From assembly GCF_023375975.1 (NCBI RefSeq), contig NC_064412.1, positions 9,784,501-9,848,500 of the forward strand: 64,000 bases of DNA. Direction: 5' to 3'. This document shows positions 1-14,000 of this stretch, piece by piece. Numbering within the stretch: the stretch's first letter is position 1; every line of letters begins with the position of its first letter. Made by a program: the position numbers and the translations under genes. Below the pieces are notes generated by a model. That model had not been told where the DNA came from and made no database searches. It saw nothing but the letters and a program-made list of their open reading frames with translations. The DNA is from Astyanax mexicanus. Lineage: Eukaryota > Chordata > Actinopteri > Characiformes > Acestrorhamphidae.

Positions 1-435
1 TAATGATTTTCTTTTATAAATCATTGGTTGTTCAGATCAAACAAAATTAGGCAGGTGCATAAATTTGGTGACCGCCAACAGGAAAATTACATCAATATTT
101 AGTAAATTCTCTTTTTGCAGAAATAGCAGCCTCCAAATGCTTCCTATAGCTTCTAATGAGAGTCTGGTTTCTGGTTGAAGGTGTTTTGGATCATTCTTCT
201 TTACAAAACATCTCCAGTTTAGTCAGGTTTGATGGTTTCTAAGCATGAACAGCCCGCATTAAATCACACCACAGATTTTCAATAATATTCAGGTCTGGGG
301 ACTGAGATGATCTGAGATGATCATTCTAGAACGTTGTATTTGTTCCTCTGCATGAAAGCTTTAGTAGATTTTGAGCAGTGTTTAGGGTCATTGTCATGTT
401 GAAGTATCCAGCCCCAGCGCAACTTACGCTTCACT
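1..435 (-). mobile_element. Tc1/mariner transposase relic (3' half, left edge)
   Basis: The minus strand encodes WGWILQHDNDPKHCSKSTKA, then SSQSPDLNIIENLWCDLMRA and, near the end, LIRSYRKHLEAAISAKRE before FTKY and stop. These are the second and third catalytic blocks of a Tc1-type DDE transposase (Asp in HDNDPKH, Glu in ENLW). Three in-frame stops and a 10-bp tandem copy of GATCATCTCA (about 301-325) inactivate it. The downstream tail includes the typical AAATTTATGCACCTGCC. The 5' half is absent. Confidence 0.88.
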
Positions 436-825
436 CCTCCACAAAAATCCACCTCACTATTTTAAGTCTTAAGATTAAGAACTAAAACATTTTTGTTTGG
501 TTTTAAAATTACCAATGTGTTCATTAGATTTTGTTTTTTACTTTTTTAATCTACAAGTTGTCTGTTACCTCTTTTTAAATTTGAATTTGAATGAATAAAC
601 CAAAATTGCAAAAGCACATTTTTTTGTTTCTTCTTCAGTACAGCCATGATATTGTACATGACTTGCGGGCATCAGGGAGCCACTTTGATAATTGGAAGAG
701 ATTTGAGATGAAATGCCATCACGGGAGAAGAAAGATGTCTGGATCACTGTCAACAGGTAAACTATTACTGATGCCATCGATTTTCAGCAGGGGGATTTTA
801 GAATTCAGAGTTTAGGGGTGAAGAG

Positions 826-1190
<365 letters not shown>

Positions 1191-1800
1191 AATGAAATTC
1201 TTGCCAATGTCCATAAATATGTGCTTCTATAATGTATATATAGAGATTTTATTGTAAACGTGGCTTCAATCTATTTTTTTACTTTTTGAAGCCAGACAGC
1301 AAAGACAAACAAACTAAATAGGTTTAAACTCACTTCTGCATGGTAACATTTGCTTAAATGGTGATTCATTGCTTATTGTTCATTACTCAAAATATTTTTA
1401 TTGATGTTTATTGTTGTCTTGCTGTATTAGCCATTACCTAATAAAGCAGTAGAAATTATACACTACCTGATAGTACAAAGTAAAATAAGTACAGTATACA
1501 GAAAAATTTCCTTACTTTATATATTTCCACAGGATTTTCTATTTTAAATGTTTCTTCTTCAGAATAGCAATAAGGTTTATACTGCAAAAAGGGAAATTTC
1601 TGAAGAATATCCCATATTTCCTTTTATACAGAATTAGTATTCCAGTTGACATTTCAATGTTAAATCAACATTGAATCAACATTGATGTTATGGTTGAATC
1701 ATGGTTGAACTTAACCATAGCTCACAAAAACACAACAGTAAAATAAATAGAACCTCCAGGAATGCTGATGAATTTATGCCAAATTAAAAAGCAATTACAG
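1191..1800. other. AT-rich upstream DNA
   Basis: A/T-rich sequence with no recognisable gene, RNA or repeat beyond short stretches. A repeated AACATTGA/ATGGTTGAA motif occurs near 1660-1710. The similar stretch 436-829 also shows nothing I can name. Confidence 0.5.
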
Positions 1801-1980
1801 CAAATTGCGTCTTTTAGCAGCATTATGGGTTTGTAGGCCAATTTCTACAAAAAAACTACAATTCCCATGAACACCCTGCGCACGTTGCTCTAGACTACCG
1901 CTGGCTTGTGGGACCAACGTGTGCAGGCAGAGCCTCGAGACGCCGCTCGCTCGTTCACTCACTCACTCAGCGCTGCCGTG
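1801..1980 (+). promoter_or_regulatory. shmt2: shmt2 promoter with ZNF143/THAP11-type motif
   Basis: ACTACAATTCCCATGA at 1855-1870 matches the known ZNF143/THAP11 core ACTACAATTCCC, about 110 bp before the start codon. A looser inverted relative, ATGGGTTTGTAG, lies at 1824-1835. The rest, up to the ATG, is CpG-richer than its surroundings and has no obvious TATA box, which suits a housekeeping mitochondrial gene. The transcription start is not visible directly. Confidence 0.6.
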
Positions 1981-2013
1981 ATGTTGACACTGACACTGAG
2001 ACAGCTCGCCCGG
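1981..2013 (+). CDS. shmt2: shmt2 exon 1 (start of mitochondrial presequence)
   Basis: The exon reads MLTLTLRQLAR and ends at a GTGAGT donor in phase 0. It joins in frame to exon 2, and together they form a basic, hydrophobic leader typical of a matrix presequence. The start was chosen because it is the ATG just before a consensus donor and downstream of a GC-richer promoter-like stretch. A short first coding exon carrying the leader is usual for vertebrate SHMT2. Exon 1 itself cannot be proved by homology because leaders diverge quickly. Confidence 0.82.
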
Positions 2014-5000
2014 GTGAGTATAAAGCTCGGTTCTCCTATTAAAGGACATTAATAACGCACACAGACACAGCTGCGGGGTATTTTTGGAGCAGTATGTAGT
2101 AGCTAGTTGGCTCGTGCGCTGGTTTGGGTTGTAGCACCAAACAAACGGTAGCGTTAACGGTTGGCTAACGCTAGCTGGGCTTTAATGTGTAGCTCAGCTA
2201 ACCTAACCCTAGCTATGTTTGTCACTGGAGTGCACTGGTAGGTGTTTTCACACTATTTATTTCAAACAAGACGGCAAATAAAGTGAATTTAGCGAAGCTT
2301 AGATAGTTAACGCTATCTAAAATAGCTTCCTATCTAGTGCTAATGTTATTTTGTGAACGTGGTAGCCAGTTTAGCTAGCTAGCATGCATGCTAACTGTCC
2401 AAAGCATGTAAAAAAATGTTTTTTCTTAAATGTCTATATTTTTGGATAAAACACTATTATTGTCACAGTTTTAATTGTGACAAAAATCTGATGTTTCAAA
2501 CCTTAAAACTTAGCAAGCCTAAGCTAAGGTATGCATTTTACCTTTTAAACTCGCTGTAAAGTTATCCTGAATAAACTGACACTATCATTTCTTATCTAAC
2601 TAGCTAGCAACCATATAGCAACACCATTATTGCCACAGTTTAACTTTGTTAAATGTGCTGAGTGACAAGAAGCTAATGTTTCAAACCTTATAACTTGGCT
2701 AACCTTATGCAGTTTACCTTTTAAACTCGCTGTAAAGTTATCCTGAATAAACTGATACTATCATTTCTTATCTAACTAGCTATTAACTATATAGCAACAC
2801 CAGTATTGCCACAGTTTAACTGTATTAAATGTGCCAAATGACAAGAAGCTGATGTTTCAAACCTTTAACTTACCTAACCTAAGCTAAGTTATGCATTTTA
2901 CATTTTAATCTAACCTAACTTGCTAGTAAATTATCCTGAGTAAACTGACACTAACATTTCTTATTTAACTAGCTAGCTAACTAACTATACAGCAGCCCAG
3001 TAGTTTTGTGTGTATGGTATGGTGCTGCATGTGAAGTTGAAGAAGTGAACTGAAGTGAAGCGATGATGCAATCATGCAGCCTGTCTTTCATCAGAACTTG
3101 TGGAGCTACCTCTGCACTGGACAGCCTGCAGGCTTCACCTACTTTCCCCTGATCTCCTTCACTCACCCAGGCCCCTGTCCACTTGAGGGGAAGTGATGTG
3201 TTAGAGTGTGAAGGCCCTGCAGAATCTGCAGCTTTATTGCAGTACAAACACTGCAAACAATATTCAGAATGTATCTTTAGGTCTGTCATGATTACTATTA
3301 TTATGTGATTTTTTTGGACAATATGTTGTACCATAAGTAAATGCAACAAATGATATTGTCAGCTAAGATCGTTTTATGTAGTTGGAATAATGTAATAGCA
3401 TAATAATGCAATTATGCCTTTCTAGTGCTAGACAATATATAGATATTTTAATCTAATATATATTTTATTTGCTTTCAGCATTGATCTAGGACAGTTACTG
3501 TTAGTATGTGGTTTTATTTTGGTACAAGGGACGCAGTACAAGTGCTTTATATCTAAAAAGTGACTTGAGTAGAAGTAGAGATGTTCTTTAAACACCACAC
3601 TTAAATAGAAGTACTAAAGTATTAAAAAAAAACTCAAGTATTGCAGTAAGTAGTTTATTGTAAAATGTAGTACTAAACTGCTGAAGGTAAAAGTATTCTA
3701 CAGTGTTATGTAGTTATTACAGAAAGCAGTGGAACTTTCTCAGAACAAAAGGCAGAAGGCAGAACGCTGCTGCATAACATCCAATTTTTAAGTACTATTA
3801 TTATTTAATTACTATTAAAATTAAATAACTGTATTGTGATACTAATCTGCATATACAACAATTTATTGCCAGTAAGCAGCCCTAATGTTTTCTTACTCTG
3901 CCCATGTGTGTAATTTAAATATAAGATTATAATTTTACTACTGTTGTGTCATGGAATGAAATCATTAGCTTTTTTTAGACACAACTTTTTGTGTAGACTT
4001 AATTGGGTAATTGGGTGGTTAAAATATAAAGATAGCGCCTAAATGAAAATGTGTGTTGATGTTTTCTAAGATCATTACACAGTATACTACTTTTCCTGTT
4101 GCTGAATGAATGAACAGCATCATCCTGTTCTTAGTGGTTTGCACTAGAAATTCAAATTTGCCAAGTCCATACTGCCAGCTTTGCTAGTCTGAACTAGGTT
4201 TACTTTGTATTGACAATCCCCTTCTTTATTGGCTGGAAGGGGTGTGCTAGATTTAGGTTAAAACCTGCAGAAAGGAAGCTTTTCAGGTGGAGGGTTGGAG
4301 ACCATTGACAATAACAAAGAAAGCCCTGTTCTAAGATCTAAGAACATGTCAAAAATGTTTACAGCTGTGCTGAACCAGACTTTAAAGCTGCACATGCCTC
4401 TTAACCATACTACTACGATAAGAGTCATACGGCAAGAGTCCTACCTAAATGATTCAGATGTCTCGAATGCCCCAAATGTTAATATAATAAAGTTAATATA
4501 CTAATTGTTATGCCTTATGCCTGAGACCAGTGAACAGTTTACTGTGTTCTTTAAAATGTATTTTAAAGACACTTTGTGCAGACATTTTTTAGAGTTTGTT
4601 TTTGAGCATCTTAGTCTGTTTGTGTAAAAACTGCAAACAATAACTTTGCTATAACATAAAAAGAGAGAGCTTAAAGCTATTAGTGAGGAGAGGAAAATAA
4701 ATAGTAGACATTTAGTAGAACTATGGATTTCCTAGCCCTGTTTACAAAAGGAGTGTAAGAAAATGCCAATACATCAAAGTGTTGTGATAGTATGTTTTGC
4801 AATACTGCATTCATTTTTAAAAACACGATTTTTAGTTAGGAGTTTAGATGTTATGGTTGGTGTGAGGCACAGGTTCAGTATGTGTTGTGTTTAAACCCTA
4901 ACCTATAGGTAGCAGTGTTGTAGATCCCATACTTCTGATTAATTAGAAAAAGTAGATTTTGTTTTATTAGAATAGTGAATAATAATGTATTTCTTTTTTG

Positions 5001-8000
5001 TTATTGATTTATATAAATTGCGATTATGTTAGCTTGTTTAAGCTTTGCAATACATCACAGCATATTGAAGCGTAACCCCTGTATTGTGACACATATCTTA
5101 TCACACACTATTTTTCTGTCAAAAATAGATGCATGTAAATACATGTAGCCTAACTCATAGCCCCAACATTTTATGTATTGTGTGTCATCAGCTAAACGAT
5201 CAAAGGGCAAAGTGGCATACAGTCTCAGCAAGATTTACTCACCCATGGAAAAATGCATTTATGGTCAACTATTAGTATTCATTTGTTTAGTTAATATGTA
5301 ATGCCATGCAGTTCCACAGTTTAAACCACTGATTATTTGATGGCCATAATTGAGGTGTAGTCTTATTGTTTTATGTTGCTTTCTTTACAGTGTAGTCAGA
5401 CAGCCTACTATACCCATCTACTGGCAAACAGGCTTCATGTGTTTGCATGCTTTTTCAATTGTACAAAAGTAATGCCTTGTGCTCTTTAATGCAATATAGA
5501 AGCACATGCTTCTCTTTAGCTTTGTTGGCCAACTTACTGCATCCGCTGAAGCCAATTCCATTCATTCACTTCCATTAATTTATTTTAGGGCATTAGTAGT
5601 ATTAGTGTGCTGAGTAGAGATGGCACATTATCTCATTTTATAAACTTTCAAATAAGCTACTTCTGATTATAGCACTAAATTAAAATGAGTATTTAAAAGT
5701 AGGCTGTCCTGGTAAAACACCCAGTTGTATAATGTGGTTATTCTTTTTCAATAAGAAGCGTTCTGTGTTGACAGCATAACAAATACAAAATGGTCTGCTT
5801 ACAGCACAGAATACAGTGTATTATTCATATAATTGTTTGTTTGCAGTTTATATGCATATACTAAAACTCCTGCACTTCAGTACTGTCTAGGGGTAGACGA
5901 TATTACTCCGATATTACAATATCGGAGGCTATTTGTGTGATAATAATATTCCTGGCAAAAAAAAAAACCCTGAAAACTATTTTGTTAAAATAATTTTCAT
6001 AATACTGCAACCAAACAAATTTTTAAGATATTTAGTATAAATAAAACACATTTAAACATTCAGTAGCAATACAAGCAAGAATATTTTTATTTAACATAAT
6101 TTAACATAATTTTTATTATTTATTTAATTTATTATTTTTATTATTATTTTATGCGAATTCATAATATTGGTAAGAAACTGTTGAAACATTTGAGAATGTA
6201 TTATTTTATTTTTGTAGTAGTTCTTTTGGAAGTGTACAAACATATTTTAATTGTTTTGTCACATTGCCAGGAACATTGTTAAGGCAAAAATACCCTAATT
6301 TTTCGTCATATTATTTCTGGGCCATCCAAATACTACCCTGCTTGAAGAAATATACAACTAACAATATTATATAACCAACTGATATTTGGGGCTGGAGTTA
6401 TACAAATAAATCATTTTATTCATTTTGTTTTAATTAATTTTTGTTTTATTATTTAGTGTCACTGTGTTTTGGCAAAGTATGAGAAACAAAGTGCAAAGTA
6501 CTTTTACTGTCACCCAGATTAACCCAGCAGAATCCGGCCTCAACTGGAAAGCCTCACTCTGTCTGGCTAGATATCTGCATATTTGCTAGATCAGCAGACT
6601 TTATCTCGAGCTCGTGTTTGTCTTCCCAAATATTCAACATTTATTGACTATTTAAAAAGTCTTTCTGAAATGAGGTCAGTAAACTGAATTTAGAGTGGCT
6701 GTATCTGCACTGTGGATCATTTTGCCAAATTAATGCTGTGTTCCTCAGCCAGGATGAGCAGATCTTCAGCCAGCTTGACTCCAGCTGAACGCCTGAAAGC
6801 ACCTAGACTCTTACAAAGCTGCTTTTATTCAGGTGCCTGAGACAGGCTGTGTAGTGGTGAAACAGAATTATTTGGGATGTGCAGCGGACAGTGTTTTTTT
6901 CCCTGCGTTCCTCCTCTCCTTCCCTCTCCACCTGACAGCCTATAGCCTCTTATCTCTATTCTTTCATAAGCAGCTCTTTCAACCAGACAACTCAATTATT
7001 AACTTCTTGTTGTTGTGTTTGCATAATATGACTTTTAGCAGAGCCAAAGCTCACGTGTGCTCGACCAATCAAATCTGTACTTTGTATACACACCCTTACC
7101 CCTCAGACAGACCTGAACATCCATAGTATTTGGTCCAGAAAAAGAAGTGTGCTCAGCTTTATCCTGTTACTTATTTCTAATAAATACACTTAATTATTTA
7201 TATAATAATGATAATTATTATTTATTTAATAATTATTTATTTTTGACACAGTATTTAGCACTGGAAAGTGTGCAGCAGTGTATTAAAGTCCTATTTATGA
7301 TCTCTGCATGCCACTCTATAAACAGCTGATGTATGGATGATGTTACATTGCTTAAGAAATTGAAGAACCTCATCTGAGAACTATTAGAATAAAATCTGTA
7401 TTTGTATACCATATTTTTTGCACTATAAGGCGCAAAGACTTAAATTCCCTTAATTTTCCCAAAAATCATCAGTGAGCCCTGTGTTTAAGGAATTTACCAG
7501 TCAGGTTGTAAGGAGCAGTAAAGCCACTCCCCTGAAGTACAGCGTTATACAGGAGTTTCAGTTTAGTTTTCCAGCACCGGGGCTGGAGTAGCATTAGCAT
7601 TAGCTGCTATCCACTATTTCCCCGTTCAAGGTGAGTATGATCGGCCTGTAGCCTGCTGCTAATCCCAGCTAACACTGCTGGAGCAGTGTTAGCTGCTAAC
7701 CGCACTAGCTTGTTTATCGTTCGTAGGGGACTAGATCAGACTGTAGCCTGCGCTTTTAACTTGTAAAACAAGCTACATGGGAAGAACCGCTAACTAATAT
7801 CGCCGTGACTTACCGTAGCACTCACGGTTCTTCAGTGAAGTGATGTCGGACAGCATTAGCCAGTGGTTAGTTGCTAATGACAGTGCTCCAGCCTTATTGC
7901 TGAAAAAATTCAGGAATCTAAGCTTACTGTAAATAAACGAAAGTGCTTTACTCACCCAAATAAACAGAAGAGAAATCTGTGTAAATTAACATCCAGCGCT

Positions 8001-11000
8001 CGTTTGACTTTAAAAGAAAGTTTTTTTTATTACAGTTTTGTTTACTTAACCTTTCTTAACTTAGCTCACCCCTTAGGCAGACCTGAACATTCTTTGGTCT
8101 CTTGTCCAAAAAAATAATTGTACAGAGTTTCATCCTGTTAGTAATCTAATCTAAACATAACTGCTTTAGAGTTTGGGTGGGGGTGGGGAGGAGGGGCAGT
8201 GGCGATGACGTGCAATTACATGACAGTAATTCGTTTAAAAAAACAAAATCTTGATATTGTCTTTCACACCAAGTACGAAACAGTCCTGCAACAGTGTGAA
8301 AAATTTTAAACCTGAGCTTTTTCAATTTTCTGGGATGTCGGGTGGTTTCCTTAAATAATTACTCAGGTGGAGAAGAGATATTATAGAGTGGAGTCCTTGA
8401 TGCATCTTTTGTTAATGTTTTTTATCCACATTTCTTTTTTTTAATACACTAGTTCACATATAATCTCCTCCGTGTAATACAGCAAGAGTGAATTTAAAGT
8501 ACTATAACAATGCTAGTAACACTGCATTTTTTAACAGATTTTCACATCACAGATGGAGCAGATTTAACCTTAAGTGCCATGAGAACAGTGCGTTCCTCTT
8601 TATATAACACATTTGGAGTGAACTGAACGTTCAATAATCATGCTGATAAACTATCTTTGCATGATCATTTCACGCAGTAACTTTTTATCAACTTTTTTAA
8701 TCAAACTGTACTCCTTTTACACTGAGGACACATGGGCACATCTTTGCACTTAAAATAATGATTCATCTTCATGAGTCTGACATGTTATAATCTATAATGC
8801 CACATAACATTTTTTTTTTATTAGCCTGTGTCTTAGAAATGATTGACTGAAGTGATTATTTATAAATAGATGCATGTTTGTAATAAACATGTAAGGGCAC
8901 TTTAAATAAACAGATCTAGGTATTTGAATGCATCCATGACCAGTCTGGTCACCAGCCTTCTGCCATAATTTGTTTACTGTTCATTTGTTTGTTTTATCCT
9001 ATTTTTAATGTTAGATGTCCTTGTTTTTATAGTATAATATATGCTAAACTGTTTTTTTAACTTATGAATAAAGAGAGATAAACTGCCTTATTTGGATTGT
9101 CGCATCCAGATTCAAGGCTACTTAATAATTGATTAGAGCATATATTTTAATGGTTTCATCTCTATTTTTAGCCCCACTCTGCCTAAGTCCCAGTTTTGTG
9201 AAAGTGGGTGGGGAGGATGGAGGGATGGTGTTGAGAAGGGGGGGTGAGTTGCAGCTGCCTGCACCGGCATTGGCAGGACGCTGCCGTCAAATCCGGCAGC
9301 CAAACGAACTGATTGAGCAGCCACTCAGAAATGCAGAGTTAGTCTAGATGCATATTAAAGAGATTCCTCCAGCGCCCTTCATGTTCCTCTGCTCTCTAAC
9401 TGCTTCGGCTCAAGCTCCCGTACTCTCTCTTTCACTTCGTTGGGCCCAGATGTGTCCCATCATGCACCGGAGAACGCGGCCTGACAGGGACGGATGCGTT
9501 CCAGGATCGCTCCTCGCGGCCGACTCCATCTCCAGGATTACGGCGATAATGTTCCAGTCTCCGTGGGAAATTGGCTTTCCACACTCCTGATTGTTCTGTG
9601 TCACTCGGCTTCAGGCTGTGAGGAGCCGAGCGCTAGGCAGTGAGGGCTCAGACCACTTCTCCAACTCTCTCCCTCTCTTTCTCCACCCTCACTTTGCCTC
9701 CTGCCCCTGCCCCGTGTGTCATCCTCGGACAAATTGGCGGGTAATTTGTAACGGCCGCTTGCCTATTAGTCACTGACAAGAAAGAAAAGAGCGTGTGTCA
9801 CTCTGACTGATCTCCACGGCCCGTCGACACTCTTCCGCTCACACTCATCCCTCGTTCTGCGCTCTCTCTCCGTCACCCGTGTTACAAGGCTGATTGTCAT
9901 CCGGCAAGACCGTGATGGACAGCAGTCATCTGTAAAATTGACTCCTTCCCTTGGAAACAAGAAAATAACAAAAAATAATAAGTAAAATGAAATGATTCTC
10001 TCCTCCTCCCTCTCTTTCTTTTTCTGTCTTGGGCCACTTTATTGCGTGAGTCAGGCAGGCCAGATGTGAAATGGCGTGCTCTAAAATGACAAACATTGTG
10101 TCAGTCATTTCAGCGGATGTGTGTGTATGTGTGTGTGTTTGAGCTATTCTTGTGCTCTGTGCCGCTACAAAGTTCCCACTTCAAAGTTCACCTTCAGCGC
10201 CTGTAATATCTCTCGTTCCAAATATAGTTCTATGACAGATCTGGTCCTTGTGTCTTATCAGATCTAATTTTCATCTTTTTTTTCATCCTCCTCAGAATAT
10301 TTTAATAATTTTACTCTGTAAGTGTTGATAATGCTTCAGAATAATTTGGGAGTGCAGTACAGATATTTCAATTGCTACAGTCGTCATGATAAAGTTATAA
10401 AATACATTTTACAACGTTGTTTCTTAATTGTTTATTAGATTAAAGATGGACCGATCAGGGCTTTTTTGAGGCAATTTTGAACATCCATCAGCCTGATCTG
10501 CCAGAAGTGTGCTGGATGCCACATTAACCTTTCCAGGCAAACTAGGCAATGCATACAGTCGTGCAGGGCATCTGTAAAATTCTGTTAATTGTGTCACAAA
10601 ATAAAATGTAATTATTTTTTCTGTGTTCTGATACTCACTGTCCTAGTACATGCGTTGTACTCTTTAAAGGGGTATTCGGGTAGGAATGTTTAAAAATTTA
10701 CTTACCATTCTCCATGTAGAACATGACTTTTAATCATTCTACAAATTACCTGGCAATTAATATGTTGCACACGATAATGATTTTACAATATTTTATCACT
10801 GTGATTCTGCAACAATTCTCTATTCTACAGAATAATCTTCACTGCAGGCTTACCCTATTCATGCAGTTAGTGCCATGTGAAGTAATGAAGCAGTAACGTT
10901 AAGTCAATTTGGGGGTGGGTCTTAGGAAGTTTAGATCGCCTATGTTTCAATAAATATATCAGTATTTGCTGCCATAAATTGATATAATCGGAATTATGCA

Positions 11001-14000
11001 ATACATCACAATATCAGTATATTGTCACACTATTAATAATTTAATTTTTTTTTTGCAATACTTTGTTTATTTGACAGTGGTTCATGTTGTATTGTGTTTA
11101 AACTAGGGCTGCAATTAATACTTGGCACAATACACAATGTTGCTGCTCACTCACTCACAAGTGATTGATGCAACAGATTACATATATTCTCACTAAATAT
11201 CCGATCATTTCACATCTCCTGGGCATTTAAAGGGCATTCAAGTCCCATGTTCATCTGTTTCCATGTTTTTATTTATTGAAGAGATGGAGAGAGAGAGAGA
11301 GCTTGGCAGAAATAATAGTTGACTAATAAGAAAAGTAATAGTCAGATTAGTCGACTAGCAAAATAAACATTTAAACTTGTTTAAACCCTGACCACTAAAA
11401 AGCAATGTTATCTTCTGTCATTAGACATATGGAGTATGGTTGGATACAAAATTGTTTTTTATTCATATTTAGAAGTATGATGTAAATATAATGTTTTTAT
11501 ACTATGACGTAAGTGTGTAACGAGATCTTGTGAGATTAAAATGTGACAATATTTCTCGTCAAGCTTAAGCCTGTCTCGCGGAGGAAAAAAATAATTTAAT
11601 GTGGACTTTTTAAGAGGGATCTGGCAACACAGTAGTGATAGCAGCAAGTGTGGTGGCTGAGCAGTGAGAGCAGCTCTCAGCAGAAGAGGAAAATTTCGAG
11701 CATTTGTATAGAAGATGCTTCTGCTACTTTTAATTTGTATGTCTGGCTGCATTTTGGTTTTCCAGTGGAAACATTAATCGGTAACAGAGTGACCAACAAG
11801 ACACAAACCATATGTAAATACTCTAAGCAAATCCTACACATGACTGTTTCATAGGCAGTTGTACTAATCCCTTTACTCTGTACTGTATTAAAAAAATGTT
11901 CTGTCTCTGTTTGCACTTCAAGGATAGTCTTAATATGACTGGTTATGGTTGTGCATAGTTAAATTACAAGAGATTTAGGAGAAAAAAAAACACAAATCAT
12001 AGTCTTAATATGACTGGTTGTGGTTTGCACTATATAAGACCTAGAAAAGTTTTATTTTTATTTTTTATTCTTATTCTTATTTCTATTTCTTATAGAATCA
12101 ATTTGTGAGGGAAACCAGTCTGTTAAGTGTGCGTTATCTGATTTTGTCAAATAAAACTCTAGTTTTAGACATTTAGACATTTTCTTTAAAATTTTATTTT
12201 TAAATTTCGTCTCGTTCTCGTGAACACAGTATCGTGTCTCGTCTCGTGATATTAGTGTCTCGTCACACCCCTACTATGACGGGTTTATTAAACTTTGATT
12301 TATACAATTGCAATATATCGCATTGCTTGCAGTATCGCAATGTGTTGCAATTGCATTGGGCCACTGTGTCTTCTTCTCCTGCCTGGAATTGGCAATCAGC
12401 TGTCAGACGACTCAGTTTGTGTTCACAGTGTGTCTCAAGGTTTGCTCTTTATTGTGCACTTTTGCACACATGCTCACAAATCCTTCCGCTTCACTCTGTT
12501 CCTTCTATATCGCCATGGTCTCTGTGTCCCCAGTGGAAGAGCCGACAGCAAAGGACAGGTCCCGTCAGAGAGTAATGACCCATGTGATATGTGTGTGCGC
12601 GCCTGTGAGTGTGTGTGCGCTCATGATGTGGCCCCAGAGAGACAGCCGGGCGCTCTCTGTCCTGCGGCTGGCGCGTGGGGCGCTGGCGCTGACAGAAGGC
12701 CAGGGGAGCTGTGCCACTCTGCTGCCCATTACCGCAGCAACACTGCTTCCATGGGCACCTCTCGTCTTGACCCCCTTTCTTACTGCAGGATGAGGAGAGC
12801 AGTTCGAGCATATGTGCATGTGTGATCATATCCTGAGAAGGAGAGCAAGTCGGGAATGTAACGTCCTGCTGTGTAGTAATGTCTAATTGACGGACAAGCT
12901 GTTGTGATGGGGAGTTTTGGTTAGTAACTGGTTGACTAATGGGTGGTCTGGTATTTTTTAACTGTTTTGGTGGGAGGTTAAAAGGGTAGCATTCCACATA
13001 TTACAGGTGCAGTGGTGTAATTCGAGAACAGTGAGTAGTCGCCTTCTGGATAGTGATAGATTTAAAAATCACAATTAAATTCTGTGATTTATTTATTTTT
13101 TTTTTTGTTTACTGTATTATAATAAAAGTAGTTTTGATTCTTTTTAAACTAGAACATTGTAATGTGCTGAGTCACGAAGTTTAATTAAAAGTGAACTTTT
13201 TTCACAGAGCATAGTGACATATAATGCCTGATTCACACTACACAACCTTTTGCGTCGTTAAGTTGTTTTGCCATTCGCACAACATGATTAGTTGTGCTTT
13301 AATTGTGTGTTATTTAAGTTGTGGCTTTCACATTATATTACTGATCGGCAGCAGAGGGTCCCAAATTATATGATTTTTCACTCTCTCACACACCTGCTAC
13401 TTATTGTTCCTGGATTAATCCATCTGTTTATCTGTTAAAAAGTTGATGAAGCTTAAATAAAGAGGAGTTTAAGTGGTTGAGCTGCGAGCTGCACCACACT
13501 AGCATTTTATTCATCTTGTCTGAGCTTCCTCATCTTTGATGATAAAGCTCTTTTTGTTTTAAAATTGTCCTAAAATATTCAATTTGGAAGAGCATTAAAC
13601 CAACAAAACTACAGATAATAGAGATAATATAAAAATGTTCTAGATTGCCTATACAGTTACATTTATCTCCCTTCCAATTAATTTTATTTCATGATTTTAA
13701 TAATAATTTATCACAGAATATTATTGTTGTGATATACAATAAAACATTAATTGGCACAACAAATATTTCCTAGAACCTTTTATAAAAATGCTTATTTTAC
13801 CCTTTAACCTATTATTAAATAGAAAAATAAATAAACATCTCGGCTAACATTAGGTATATTTATTGCTTAGATATATAACAGTTACATTTGTGCACAAAAA
13901 ACTTCATACAACTCCAACAACTTTTTCTTGGTCTATCAGTGAGTGTATTTTAATTAGGGCTGGACATCATCCTTGTATAAGACAATAAACCTCTTGATAA

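Noticed and set aside
10660..10760. Further TTAA-type MITE (TTTAAAGGGGTATTCGGG)
   Set aside because: Only the first few bases resemble the family. The interior and right end do not match.
12234..12997. Overlapping open frames of 113-176 codons in several frames
   Set aside because: Several frames are open at once because stops are rare in this GC-richer DNA. I see no domain and no matching splice structure.
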